Part shown: positions 49,058-56,033 of the stretch, piece by piece
How positions within the stretch are numbered: the first letter of the stretch is position 1
Layout: every line of letters begins with the position of its first letter
Source of the DNA: Myxococcota bacterium
Lineage (GTDB): Bacteria; Myxococcota_A; Bradymonadia; UBA7976; UBA1532
DNA length: 64,000 nucleotides
NCBI GenBank assembly: GCA_963169045.1
Contig: CAUJDF010000091.1
Location: 186,001 to 250,000, forward strand
Direction: 5' to 3'
Program-made: the position numbers and the translations under genes
Notes under the pieces: model-generated
What the model was told of the DNA's origin: nothing
The model's input: only the letters and a program-made list of their open reading frames with translations
Database searches by the model: none

Positions 49058-49260
49058 TGATGCGCTCGCTCGGCCTGGCCTTCCTCGTCGGCACCGTGCC
49101 GCTGGTCCTGGTGGCGCTCCGGGCGCTCGCCGAACGCGACTACGTCGCCGGCGGCCTGATGGTCTTCGCCGCCGCCGCCATGGGCCACCTCGGCCTCGAG
49201 ATCGTGGCGCTCGCCGAGGCGCGCCTGCGGGCGGCGCCCGCCCCCGAGGAGGACGCATGA
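49057..49260 (+). CDS. Small two-helix membrane protein
   Basis: A 67-residue protein with two hydrophobic segments (LGLAFLVGTVPLVLVALRAL and GGLMVFAAAAMGHLGLEIVA) and an acidic C-terminus. The start is one of two adjacent ATG codons at 49057. The first overlaps the preceding stop. The stop overlaps the next ATG (ATGA). Function unknown. Close packing supports a real gene. Confidence 0.7.
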   Translation: MMRSLGLAFLVGTVPLVLVALRALAERDYVAGGLMVFAAAAMGHLGLEIVALAEARLRAAPAPEEDA

Positions 49261-50192
49261 CGTCGTTCGTCGCTCTGCTGGCGGGGCTCCTCGGCCTGTG
49301 GCCCTTCAACGTCGAGGTGCCCGACGCCCACGTCGTCGCCCGCGTCCACACCGCGCGCGGCGAGGTGCAGATCACGGCCGCCCGGCTGCGCGCCTACGCC
49401 GCGGGTCGCGAGGACGAAGAGCCACGGCGCCTGCTGCAGGACCTCGTCGAGTTCGAGCTGCTCGCCGCCGAGGCCGAAGCGCGCGGCCTGGCCGACGATC
49501 CGCTCGTGCGCGAGGAGACGCGCCCGGTCCTCGTCCGCCGCTATCTGCGCGCCGCGTTCGAGCGGGAGACGAGCGGGGCGGACATCCCGCGGGAGTTCCT
49601 CATGCAAGCCTATGAACAGAATCGATTCTTCTTTCGGCGGGAGGCAGGGCGCTCCGGCGATCACATCATCGTGACGACGAGCGCCGGCAAGCGGCCCGCC
49701 GACGCGGCCCTCGACGAGCAGGCGCGGGCGCTCTCTGCGCGCATCCAGGCCGACCTCGCGGCGCGGCCACCCGCCGACGCCGAGGCCTTCCTCGCCGCCG
49801 CGCCACGTTACAAGGCGGACGCCGAGGCGGCCGGCCTCGTCGTGCGCGGCGAGTCGCTCGGCGCCTTCCCTCGCGAGGGCATGTTCGACCCGCAGTTCAC
49901 GGCGAAGGCGTTCGAGCTCGAGCAGCCCGGCAGCCTGACGGCGGCATTCCCGACGCAGTTCGGCTGGCACGTCTTCCGCCTCGAGGAGGCGCTGCCGGCG
50001 CGAAACGTCCCGTTCGAGCTGGCCCAGACGGAGCTGCGCGAACGCACGCTGCCCGACTTCCGCCTCAAGATGCTGCGCGACCTCACCGACCGCCTCGCGC
50101 GCGAGGTCGAGGTGATCGTGAACTTCGCGCCCGTCCAGGAGCTGCAGTCGCGACGCAAGCTGGAGGAGGGCGAGGGGCTCGCGCCGCGCTGA
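49257..50192 (+). CDS. PpiC/SurA-type peptidyl-prolyl isomerase
   Basis: A 311-residue protein with a short hydrophobic N-terminus (FVALLAGLLGLWPF), a helical SurA-like region (about 50-120, LLQDLVEFELLAAEAEARG) and a parvulin domain (about 135-265, with FPREGMFDPQFTAKAFELEQ and FPTQFGWHVFRLEEA). It likely assists outer-membrane protein folding, which would fit the nearby LptD and lipoprotein genes. It ends the coupled 44245-50192 series. Confidence 0.87.
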   Translation: MTSFVALLAGLLGLWPFNVEVPDAHVVARVHTARGEVQITAARLRAYAAGREDEEPRRLLQDLVEFELLAAEAEARGLADDPLVREETRPVLVRRYLRAAFERETSGADIPREFLMQAYEQNRFFFRREAGRSGDHIIVTTSAGKRPADAALDEQARALSARIQADLAARPPADAEAFLAAAPRYKADAEAAGLVVRGESLGAFPREGMFDPQFTAKAFELEQPGSLTAAFPTQFGWHVFRLEEALPARNVPFELAQTELRERTLPDFRLKMLRDLTDRLAREVEVIVNFAPVQELQSRRKLEEGEGLAPR

Positions 50193-50224
50193 GACACCTG
50201 TTTCCGCGGCAGTCCGCGCCTTGC

Positions 50225-50230
50225 TATGCT
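50225..50230 (+). promoter_or_regulatory. TATGCT -10-like box before the IPT gene
   Basis: TATGCT followed by C lies 24 bases upstream of the ATG at 50254 and just ahead of the ribosome-binding sequence GGGGGGA. The best -35 candidate (TTTCCG at 50201-50206) is weak. Confidence 0.35.
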
Positions 50231-50253
50231 CGCGGCGAACTCCGGGGGGAACG

Positions 50254-51873
50254 ATGCGCGTTCGTCGCACGTATGCACCGGCCGCTCTGCTGGGCGCGCT
50301 GCTCGCCGTCCCGGGCGTCGCGCGCGCCGCCGTCGACGCGGTCACCGGGGCGTCGGTGAACGCCCTGCCCGCCGGGACCAACGACGCGGCCCTCTGGATC
50401 ACCGGCGTCGGCTTCGAGGATGGCCTGACGGTCGCGATCTCCGGCGACGGCATCACGCCGAAGGGCGCGCCGACCGTGGTCCAGCAGGAGGCGCGCGTCG
50501 ACGGGGGCCGCGGCGACGGCGTCATCTTCCGCTTCGACATCGCCGCGAACGCCACGCAGGGCGCCCGCGACATCACGGTCACGAACGGCGACGGCAGCAG
50601 CGCCACGGCCACCGGCGCCTTCACGGTGCAGCCGCCGCGGGCCGAGCCGCCGCCGCCGCCGCCCGACGCCGGCATGGGTCCGCCGCCGCCGCCGCCCGAC
50701 GCCGGCGCGCCGCCGCCCCAGAACGGCTCGGTCGACGTCGTCTCCCGGGCCAGTCCGGGCTACGGCGCCCAGGGCGACCAGGTGAACCTCTGGATCGTCG
50801 GCCGCGAGTTCGTCGCCGGCGCCCAGGTCGCCTTCAGCGCGCCCGGCATCGGACCGGCGATCGTCGACGGCCAGCCCATCGCGCCGGAGGTGGTGCGGCG
50901 CGCCGAGAGCGAGCAGGGCAAGTCCGACGGCATTCAGTACTTCGCGCGCATCGCGCCGGACGCCGTCCCCGGACCGGTCGACGTGACGGTCACCAACCCC
51001 GACGGCTCGAGCGCCACGGGCGCCGCGCTCTTTCAGATCATCCTGCCGGGGCAGGCGCCGCCGCCCCGCCCCGGCGAGGGCGACGTGCAGACCGTCACCG
51101 GCGCCTCGCCCCGGGCGATGCGCGCCGGCCGCAACATCTCCTTGTGGATCTGGGGCAAGGGCTTCGCGACGGGCGCGCGCGTCGACTTCTCGAACCCGTC
51201 GCTGCGTCCCTTCGCCGAGCCGGCGGTCGTCGAGGTGAGCCAGAGCCACCCCGGCTTCGCCGGCATCCGCGCCTTCCTGACCGTCGACGGCGCGGCGCTG
51301 CCCGGGCCGGTGGACGTCACCGTGACCAACCCCAACGGCACGCGGGCGACGGGGCAGGGCGTCATCACCATCGTCGAGGCCGCGGGCGCGCCCGGCGAGC
51401 CCGGCGGCGGCGGCGCCGTTGAGTACACCGGCCCGTGCCCCGACGAGGCCACGTCGATCGAGGCCGTGCTCGCGGTCGATCCGCCGACCCTCGCGCGCGG
51501 CGAGACGATCAACCTGGCCATCTCCGGGCGGGCCTTCGCGTGCGGCGCCAGCATCGTCATCCCCGGCGGCGGCCTGCGGCAGGTCGACACGCCGCGGCTC
51601 GTGCGCGAGGCGTCCGACCCGCTGCAGACGACACTGTTCTGGCAGATCGAGGTCACCGGGGACGCCGCTCTCGGGCCGCGGGACGTGACCGTCGTCAATC
51701 CGAACAACACGAGCAAGACGCTCACCGCCGCGTTCGAGGTGGTCGAGGCGGAGCGCGAGAAGCCCACCGGCGTCGCGTTCTGTCAGGCGCGCCCGGGCGC
51801 CGGGGGCAGCCCCGCCGCGCTGTTGCTGCTCGCGGCGCCGGCGCTCCTGCTGCGCCGGCGACGGCGCCGTTGA
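50254..51873 (+). CDS. Exported IPT/TIG-repeat protein with MYXO-CTERM-like tail
   Basis: A 539-residue surface or envelope protein. A signal peptide (AALLGALLAVPGVARA) is followed by four IPT/TIG-like immunoglobulin modules, each ending in a DVTVTNPDGSSAT-type motif, with a Pro/Asp linker between the first two. The C-terminus reads FCQARPGAGG, then a hydrophobic helix, then six Arg. This Cys-helix-Arg layout resembles the MYXO-CTERM sorting signal, by which myxobacterial proteins are processed and lipidated at the surface. No sortase-like gene is in the window. Confidence 0.87.
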   Translation: MRVRRTYAPAALLGALLAVPGVARAAVDAVTGASVNALPAGTNDAALWITGVGFEDGLTVAISGDGITPKGAPTVVQQEARVDGGRGDGVIFRFDIAANATQGARDITVTNGDGSSATATGAFTVQPPRAEPPPPPPDAGMGPPPPPPDAGAPPPQNGSVDVVSRASPGYGAQGDQVNLWIVGREFVAGAQVAFSAPGIGPAIVDGQPIAPEVVRRAESEQGKSDGIQYFARIAPDAVPGPVDVTVTNPDGSSATGAALFQIILPGQAPPPRPGEGDVQTVTGASPRAMRAGRNISLWIWGKGFATGARVDFSNPSLRPFAEPAVVEVSQSHPGFAGIRAFLTVDGAALPGPVDVTVTNPNGTRATGQGVITIVEAAGAPGEPGGGGAVEYTGPCPDEATSIEAVLAVDPPTLARGETINLAISGRAFACGASIVIPGGGLRQVDTPRLVREASDPLQTTLFWQIEVTGDAALGPRDVTVVNPNNTSKTLTAAFEVVEAEREKPTGVAFCQARPGAGGSPAALLLLAAPALLLRRRRRR

Positions 51874-53708
51874 CGCGCGCCGGCTGCCTCCTCGCCGCCG
51901 TCCTCGCCACCGCGTGCGGCGGCACGCCCTCCCGGCCCGAATCGCCGCCGGCGGCGACGGCGCCGGCGTACGGCGCGGTCCCCGCCGCGGGCGCGCAGAT
52001 CACGCTGCGTCCGGAGCGCGTGGCGCGTCTGTTCGCGCGGCTCGACACCCTGTTGACCACCGAAGACGCGGGCACGCTCGGGCCGCTCGGCGTGTTGTGG
52101 AAGCAGCTGAGGCAGCGCGTCGCGGACCGCCTCGACGACCTCTTCGACGCACAGGGCGACGCGCTCACCGCCTGGGGCGTCGACGGCAGCGAGCCGATCG
52201 TCGTCACGGTGGCCGGCGTGCAAGGTCCCGATCGCGCTCGGGTCTTGCTGCGCGTGCTGCAGATCCTGGGCGGGGTCGCCGCCGAGGACGCCGACCCCGC
52301 CGCGGCGCAGGCGGCCCTCGACGCGGCGCTGCGCGATGCGCCGGGCGCGCTGTGGCACGTGCGCGCGCAGTTCACGCTGCGCGATCCCGGAGCGCTCGCC
52401 GGTGGGCTCACGCGCATGGCCGCCCGATCCGGCCTCGACGCGCACACCGCCGGCGAGCCGCCCCGGTCATGGCTGAGCGGCGCGACGCTGCCGCCCGACG
52501 CGATCTGGGTCGGGCACGATCCGGAGGCCGGCTGGTCGCTGCTCGCCCGTGCGCGGGGCGCGCAGGGCGTGGCCGACCTGGTCGTCCCCGCAGGACCGCG
52601 GACGCGCGTCGACGCGCAGCTGGCGGTCGCGCAGCGGGAGGGCGAGCCGTGGCTCGCGACGGGCGCCGAGGCGGCGACGCTGTCGCTGCGGCTCGGCGCC
52701 ATGGCGCCGCTCGAGGCCGGCTTCACGGCCCATCTGGCGCTCGACGCCGCGACGACCCTCGACGGGGCCGCACGCATCGAGCTCCTCACCGACGCCGCGC
52801 ACGTCACCGCGGCGTGCGCGGGCCGGTGGCGTCAGCTCGACACCCTGGCGGACGAGGTCCGCCTCGCGGTGGACCTCGACGGCGATCGTCCGGCGGTCGT
52901 CGCCGCAGCGCGCCTCACCGGGGGCGGGGCAGGGGCGTGGTCGGCGGCGGTGACACCGCCGGTCGTCGGCGCGGCGGCCGCCGCGCTGCCCGCGGGCTTC
53001 ACGGTGCGCCTCGACCGCGACCGGTTCACGACCGACGCCGGTCCGGGCCTGCCGGCATCGCTGCCCGCCTTCCTCGAGGAGATGTCCGCGTGCGGTCCGG
53101 CGCATCCGCTCCCGGCGCTGCTCGGCGCGCTGCTCGTGCTGCCGGCCTTCCTCGAGGTGGACGCGCTTCCATTGCCCACGCTCGGGTCCGGTCCGCTCGT
53201 CGAGCGGTCGCTGGCGGGCGCCGCCGGGCTGCTCCTGGGCTTCGGACGGGACGAAGGCGACGCGGTGCCGTTCGTCGGTGCCGTCGCGGTGGCGCCGAGC
53301 GAGGCGGTCGTCCACAGCGCCGATCCGTTGGGCCCGGAGGGGACGCTGGAGATGACCCCGCTCGGTCCCCGCTGGACGCTGCCGGGACCCGGCCTCGCGC
53401 GCGGCTTCGCGCGGCAGACGCGGCCGGCCGGGCGGGAGGCGGTGCTGCTGGCCCTCGGCGAAGGCGCGCTCGAGCGCCTCGAGGCCTTGGTGGGCGAGGC
53501 GGCGACCACCGGCCCCGAGTTCCTCGACGCGTGGGCCGATCCCGAGGCGCTGGCCCGACAGCTCGAGGCGGCGGGACGGCCCGGCGCCGAAGCCGACGCG
53601 CTCGCCGTGGTCGGTCGCCGTCTCGGGCGCGTCCGCCTGCGCGGGCACGTCGAAGGCAGCCGCCTCACGTACCGCCTCGAACTTGATCGACCCGTGGGCG
53701 CGGAGTAG
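51870..53708 (+). CDS. Probable lipoprotein of unknown function
   Basis: A 612-residue protein beginning with a hydrophobic signal (CLLAAVLATAC) whose last Cys could be lipidated, although the lipobox is not ideal. The body has repeated beta-alpha stretches such as FTLRDPGALAGGLTRMA and LPAGFTVRLDRDRF and resembles large outer-membrane lipoproteins of myxobacteria in composition, but no family was recognised. The start is TTG at 51870, overlapping the preceding stop (TTGA). It lies between the IPT gene and the kinase gene. Confidence 0.75.
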   Translation: MTRAGCLLAAVLATACGGTPSRPESPPAATAPAYGAVPAAGAQITLRPERVARLFARLDTLLTTEDAGTLGPLGVLWKQLRQRVADRLDDLFDAQGDALTAWGVDGSEPIVVTVAGVQGPDRARVLLRVLQILGGVAAEDADPAAAQAALDAALRDAPGALWHVRAQFTLRDPGALAGGLTRMAARSGLDAHTAGEPPRSWLSGATLPPDAIWVGHDPEAGWSLLARARGAQGVADLVVPAGPRTRVDAQLAVAQREGEPWLATGAEAATLSLRLGAMAPLEAGFTAHLALDAATTLDGAARIELLTDAAHVTAACAGRWRQLDTLADEVRLAVDLDGDRPAVVAAARLTGGGAGAWSAAVTPPVVGAAAAALPAGFTVRLDRDRFTTDAGPGLPASLPAFLEEMSACGPAHPLPALLGALLVLPAFLEVDALPLPTLGSGPLVERSLAGAAGLLLGFGRDEGDAVPFVGAVAVAPSEAVVHSADPLGPEGTLEMTPLGPRWTLPGPGLARGFARQTRPAGREAVLLALGEGALERLEALVGEAATTGPEFLDAWADPEALARQLEAAGRPGAEADALAVVGRRLGRVRLRGHVEGSRLTYRLELDRPVGAE

Positions 53709-53741
53709 CGTCGGCCGGTCGTTCCGGGACAAGGGGACACG

Positions 53742-55982
53742 ATGCCCACCGACGCCGCCACACCGGCCCGGATCGTGGACGAGGCGGGGCTCCTCCTCCG
53801 CACGATCCGCGACGAGATCGCCGAGGGCCGCAAGCCGTACGCCAGCGACATCCGCCGACTGGTCGAGCGCAGCCTCAGCCTTCGTTACGCAGAATTCGTC
53901 CAGTTTCTCGAGCGTTACGGCTTCTTGAGCCTCGAGCGGCGCACCGATCTGCTGGCGCTCACCAAGGCCGGGCTCGAGGCGGCCGAGGGCCAGCGCGACC
54001 GCCTGCGCAGCCTCGAAGGTGACGCCGTCCACCACTTCGGCGAGCGACTCGCCGCGGTGGCCGCGCTGCCCGCCCAGGTGCGCGGCGTCCGCTTCGACAA
54101 GCGCTATCTGCGGTACGAGTGCATCGGCGCGGGCGGCATGGGCACGGTGTGGCGCGGCCGCCTGTTGAGCATCGACCGGCCGGTGGCCATCAAGGTGCTG
54201 CACGGCATCTTCGAGTTCTACACCGCCGAGCAGCGAGACGAGATCCTGCGCCGCCTCGAGCTGGCGGTGCGGGACCACGCGCGGCTCGTGAACCCGTTCG
54301 TTCTCCAGTGTCTCGACCAGGACGTCGCCTCGGCGACGCCGTACTACGTGATGGAGCTGGCGACCGGCGGCGACCTGCGCAAGCTCCTCGACGGCGGGCC
54401 GCTCCCGCCGGCGGTCGCCGTGCGGTACTTCGTCCAGATCGCGCTCGGCCTGCGCGCCGCCCACGCCGAGGGGCTGCTGCACCGCGATCTCAAGCCGGAG
54501 AACGTGCTGCTCGACGGCGCCGGCAACGTGAAGCTGAGCGACTTCGGCATCACGCGCGTCCTCGAGCGCGATGGCGGCGCCTTCCGGCAGGCCTACGTGG
54601 GCTTCGGATCCGTCGGTTACATGGCCCCCGAGCTCTTCCGGCCGGGGGTCGAGGTCACCGCCGCCGCCGACATCTACTCGCTGGGCATCTTGCTGTACGA
54701 GATGCTCGTCGGCGGACTGCCGGGGCGTCGCTCCCCGATGCCGAGCGCGCTCGTGAGCGGGCTGCCCGTCGAGATCGACGAGCTGTTCGACCGCATGACG
54801 CAGGACGACCCCGCGGGACGCCCCGCCGATCTCGACGCGGTGCTGACGGCGCTCTGGACGTCCCGCGCGGTGGTCGATCTGCTCGACGCGCGGCAGGCGC
54901 CCTTCTTCGTCGAGTCCCCGGTGGCGCTGCCGGGGCTGCGCGCGCACGAGGCGACGGGCGCGCCCGACGCCGCCCCACCGCCGGTCGCCGCCGAAGCGCC
55001 CCGCCCCCGGGCGGAGGCGGCGCCGCGCCTCGAGGCGAAGGCCCGCCCCGAGCCCCGCACGGCCGAGGCCGCACCCGAGCGGAAGGGAGGCGCCGCCCCC
55101 GCCGCGGAGATGGCGTCCCCGCCGGCCGCCGACGCGGCCCGCGCTGCGGCCGAGGGCCCGCCGACGCCGCCCGCGACCCCGCCGGCGACCGACGCGCCGC
55201 CGGCGGCCGACGCACGCCCGGCCGAAGGGCGGCCGGGGCGGACCGAGGCCGCGTCGCCTGCGCCCGAGCCGGCGCGAGCCGAGGCCGCGCCCGAGCCGGC
55301 GCGAGCCGAGGCCGCGCCCGAGCCGGCGCGAGCCGAAGCCGCGCCCGAGCCGGCGCGGCGGACCGAGGCCGCGCCGTCCGCGCCCGAGCCGCCGCGCCAG
55401 GCCGAGGCCGCCCCCGAACCGGCGTCGCGACCGCCCCAGCCCGCGCCGCGCGCCCCCGAGCCGCCGCGCCAGGCCGAGGCCGCCCCCGAACCGGCGTCGC
55501 GACCGCCCCAGCCCGCGCCGCGCGCCCTCGAGCTGCCCGCCGTCGCGCGCCCCGTCGAACCCTCGAGCGCCCCGCGCGCCGAGGCGCCGCCGCTCGCCCG
55601 CCCCGTCGACTCGGCCGCGCTCCTGCCCGAGGCGCCCGCGGTGCCCCGCGCCGTCGAGCTGCCGTTCGACGCGGACGAAGAAGAAGTCGACGAGGACGAC
55701 GAAGAGTCCGCCGAGCTCCTCGACGACTCCCTCATCGACGATCCCGACCCGGCGCTCTTCGCCAGTCACGAAGCCGACGGGGGCATGCCCACCGGGGCGG
55801 CGCCCGACGAGGACTCCCTCGAGGTCGTCGACGTCGAGGACCTCGAGGTGGACGAAGAGGGTGGGGGCGGCGAGGAGAAGTTCCAGACGGCGGTCGTCGA
55901 CACCCGCGGCCGCCCCCGCGACCCCGAGGCGCGCCGCCGCCTCGACGAGCGGTTGAAGCGCCTGAAGAAGCCCGCCAAATGA
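53742..55982 (+). CDS. Soluble eukaryotic-type Ser/Thr protein kinase
   Basis: A 746-residue protein. Residues 1-120 are helical and unrecognised. The kinase domain is about 123-372: IGAGGMGTVW loop, Lys151 in VAIKVL, HRDLKPEN at 247-254, DFG at 267-269, and GYMAPE. All catalytic residues are present. From about 390 to 630 there is a Pro/Ala/Glu-rich tail containing tandem repeats of 9 and 24 residues. An acidic stretch (DADEEEVDEDDEES) and a basic C-terminus follow. There is no membrane segment. Target proteins are unknown. Confidence 0.92.
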   Translation: MPTDAATPARIVDEAGLLLRTIRDEIAEGRKPYASDIRRLVERSLSLRYAEFVQFLERYGFLSLERRTDLLALTKAGLEAAEGQRDRLRSLEGDAVHHFGERLAAVAALPAQVRGVRFDKRYLRYECIGAGGMGTVWRGRLLSIDRPVAIKVLHGIFEFYTAEQRDEILRRLELAVRDHARLVNPFVLQCLDQDVASATPYYVMELATGGDLRKLLDGGPLPPAVAVRYFVQIALGLRAAHAEGLLHRDLKPENVLLDGAGNVKLSDFGITRVLERDGGAFRQAYVGFGSVGYMAPELFRPGVEVTAAADIYSLGILLYEMLVGGLPGRRSPMPSALVSGLPVEIDELFDRMTQDDPAGRPADLDAVLTALWTSRAVVDLLDARQAPFFVESPVALPGLRAHEATGAPDAAPPPVAAEAPRPRAEAAPRLEAKARPEPRTAEAAPERKGGAAPAAEMASPPAADAARAAAEGPPTPPATPPATDAPPAADARPAEGRPGRTEAASPAPEPARAEAAPEPARAEAAPEPARAEAAPEPARRTEAAPSAPEPPRQAEAAPEPASRPPQPAPRAPEPPRQAEAAPEPASRPPQPAPRALELPAVARPVEPSSAPRAEAPPLARPVDSAALLPEAPAVPRAVELPFDADEEEVDEDDEESAELLDDSLIDDPDPALFASHEADGGMPTGAAPDEDSLEVVDVEDLEVDEEGGGGEEKFQTAVVDTRGRPRDPEARRRLDERLKRLKKPAK
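55261..55341 (+). repeat. Three tandem 27 bp repeats in the kinase gene
   Basis: Copies at 55261-55287, 55288-55314 and 55315-55341 encode PEPARAEAA units. The first two are identical, the third has one base changed, and a partial fourth follows to about 55358. Such in-frame repeats change in number by slippage or recombination. Confidence 0.9.
55386..55529 (+). repeat. Two tandem 72 bp repeats in the kinase gene
   Basis: Copies at 55386-55457 and 55458-55529 encode the 24-residue unit that starts EPPRQAEAAPEPAS. They differ by one base at the end, so the duplication is recent or kept identical. Confidence 0.9.
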
Positions 55983-55983
55983 G

Positions 55984-56011
55984 AACGGCGCCCCGCGGGG
56001 CGCCGTTTCTT
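55984..56011. terminator. Intrinsic terminator between kinase and HEAT genes
   Basis: An 11 bp perfect stem (AACGGCGCCCC at 55984-55994, GGGGCGCCGTT at 55997-56007), a tight 2-base loop and a T-rich tail (TTCTT within 56006-56011) follow the kinase stop codon. It is the clearest terminator in the window. The converging HEAT gene ends at 56034, so the hairpin may serve both strands, with the better T-run on the plus strand. Confidence 0.85.
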
Positions 56012-56033
56012 CAGTCGATTCGCGGTGTTCCGT

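Noticed and set aside
52467-55769. Long minus-strand frame opposite the lipoprotein and kinase genes
   Set aside because: It mirrors the kinase and its repeats, has an Arg/Gly-rich composition without any domain, and the plus-strand kinase has all catalytic motifs.
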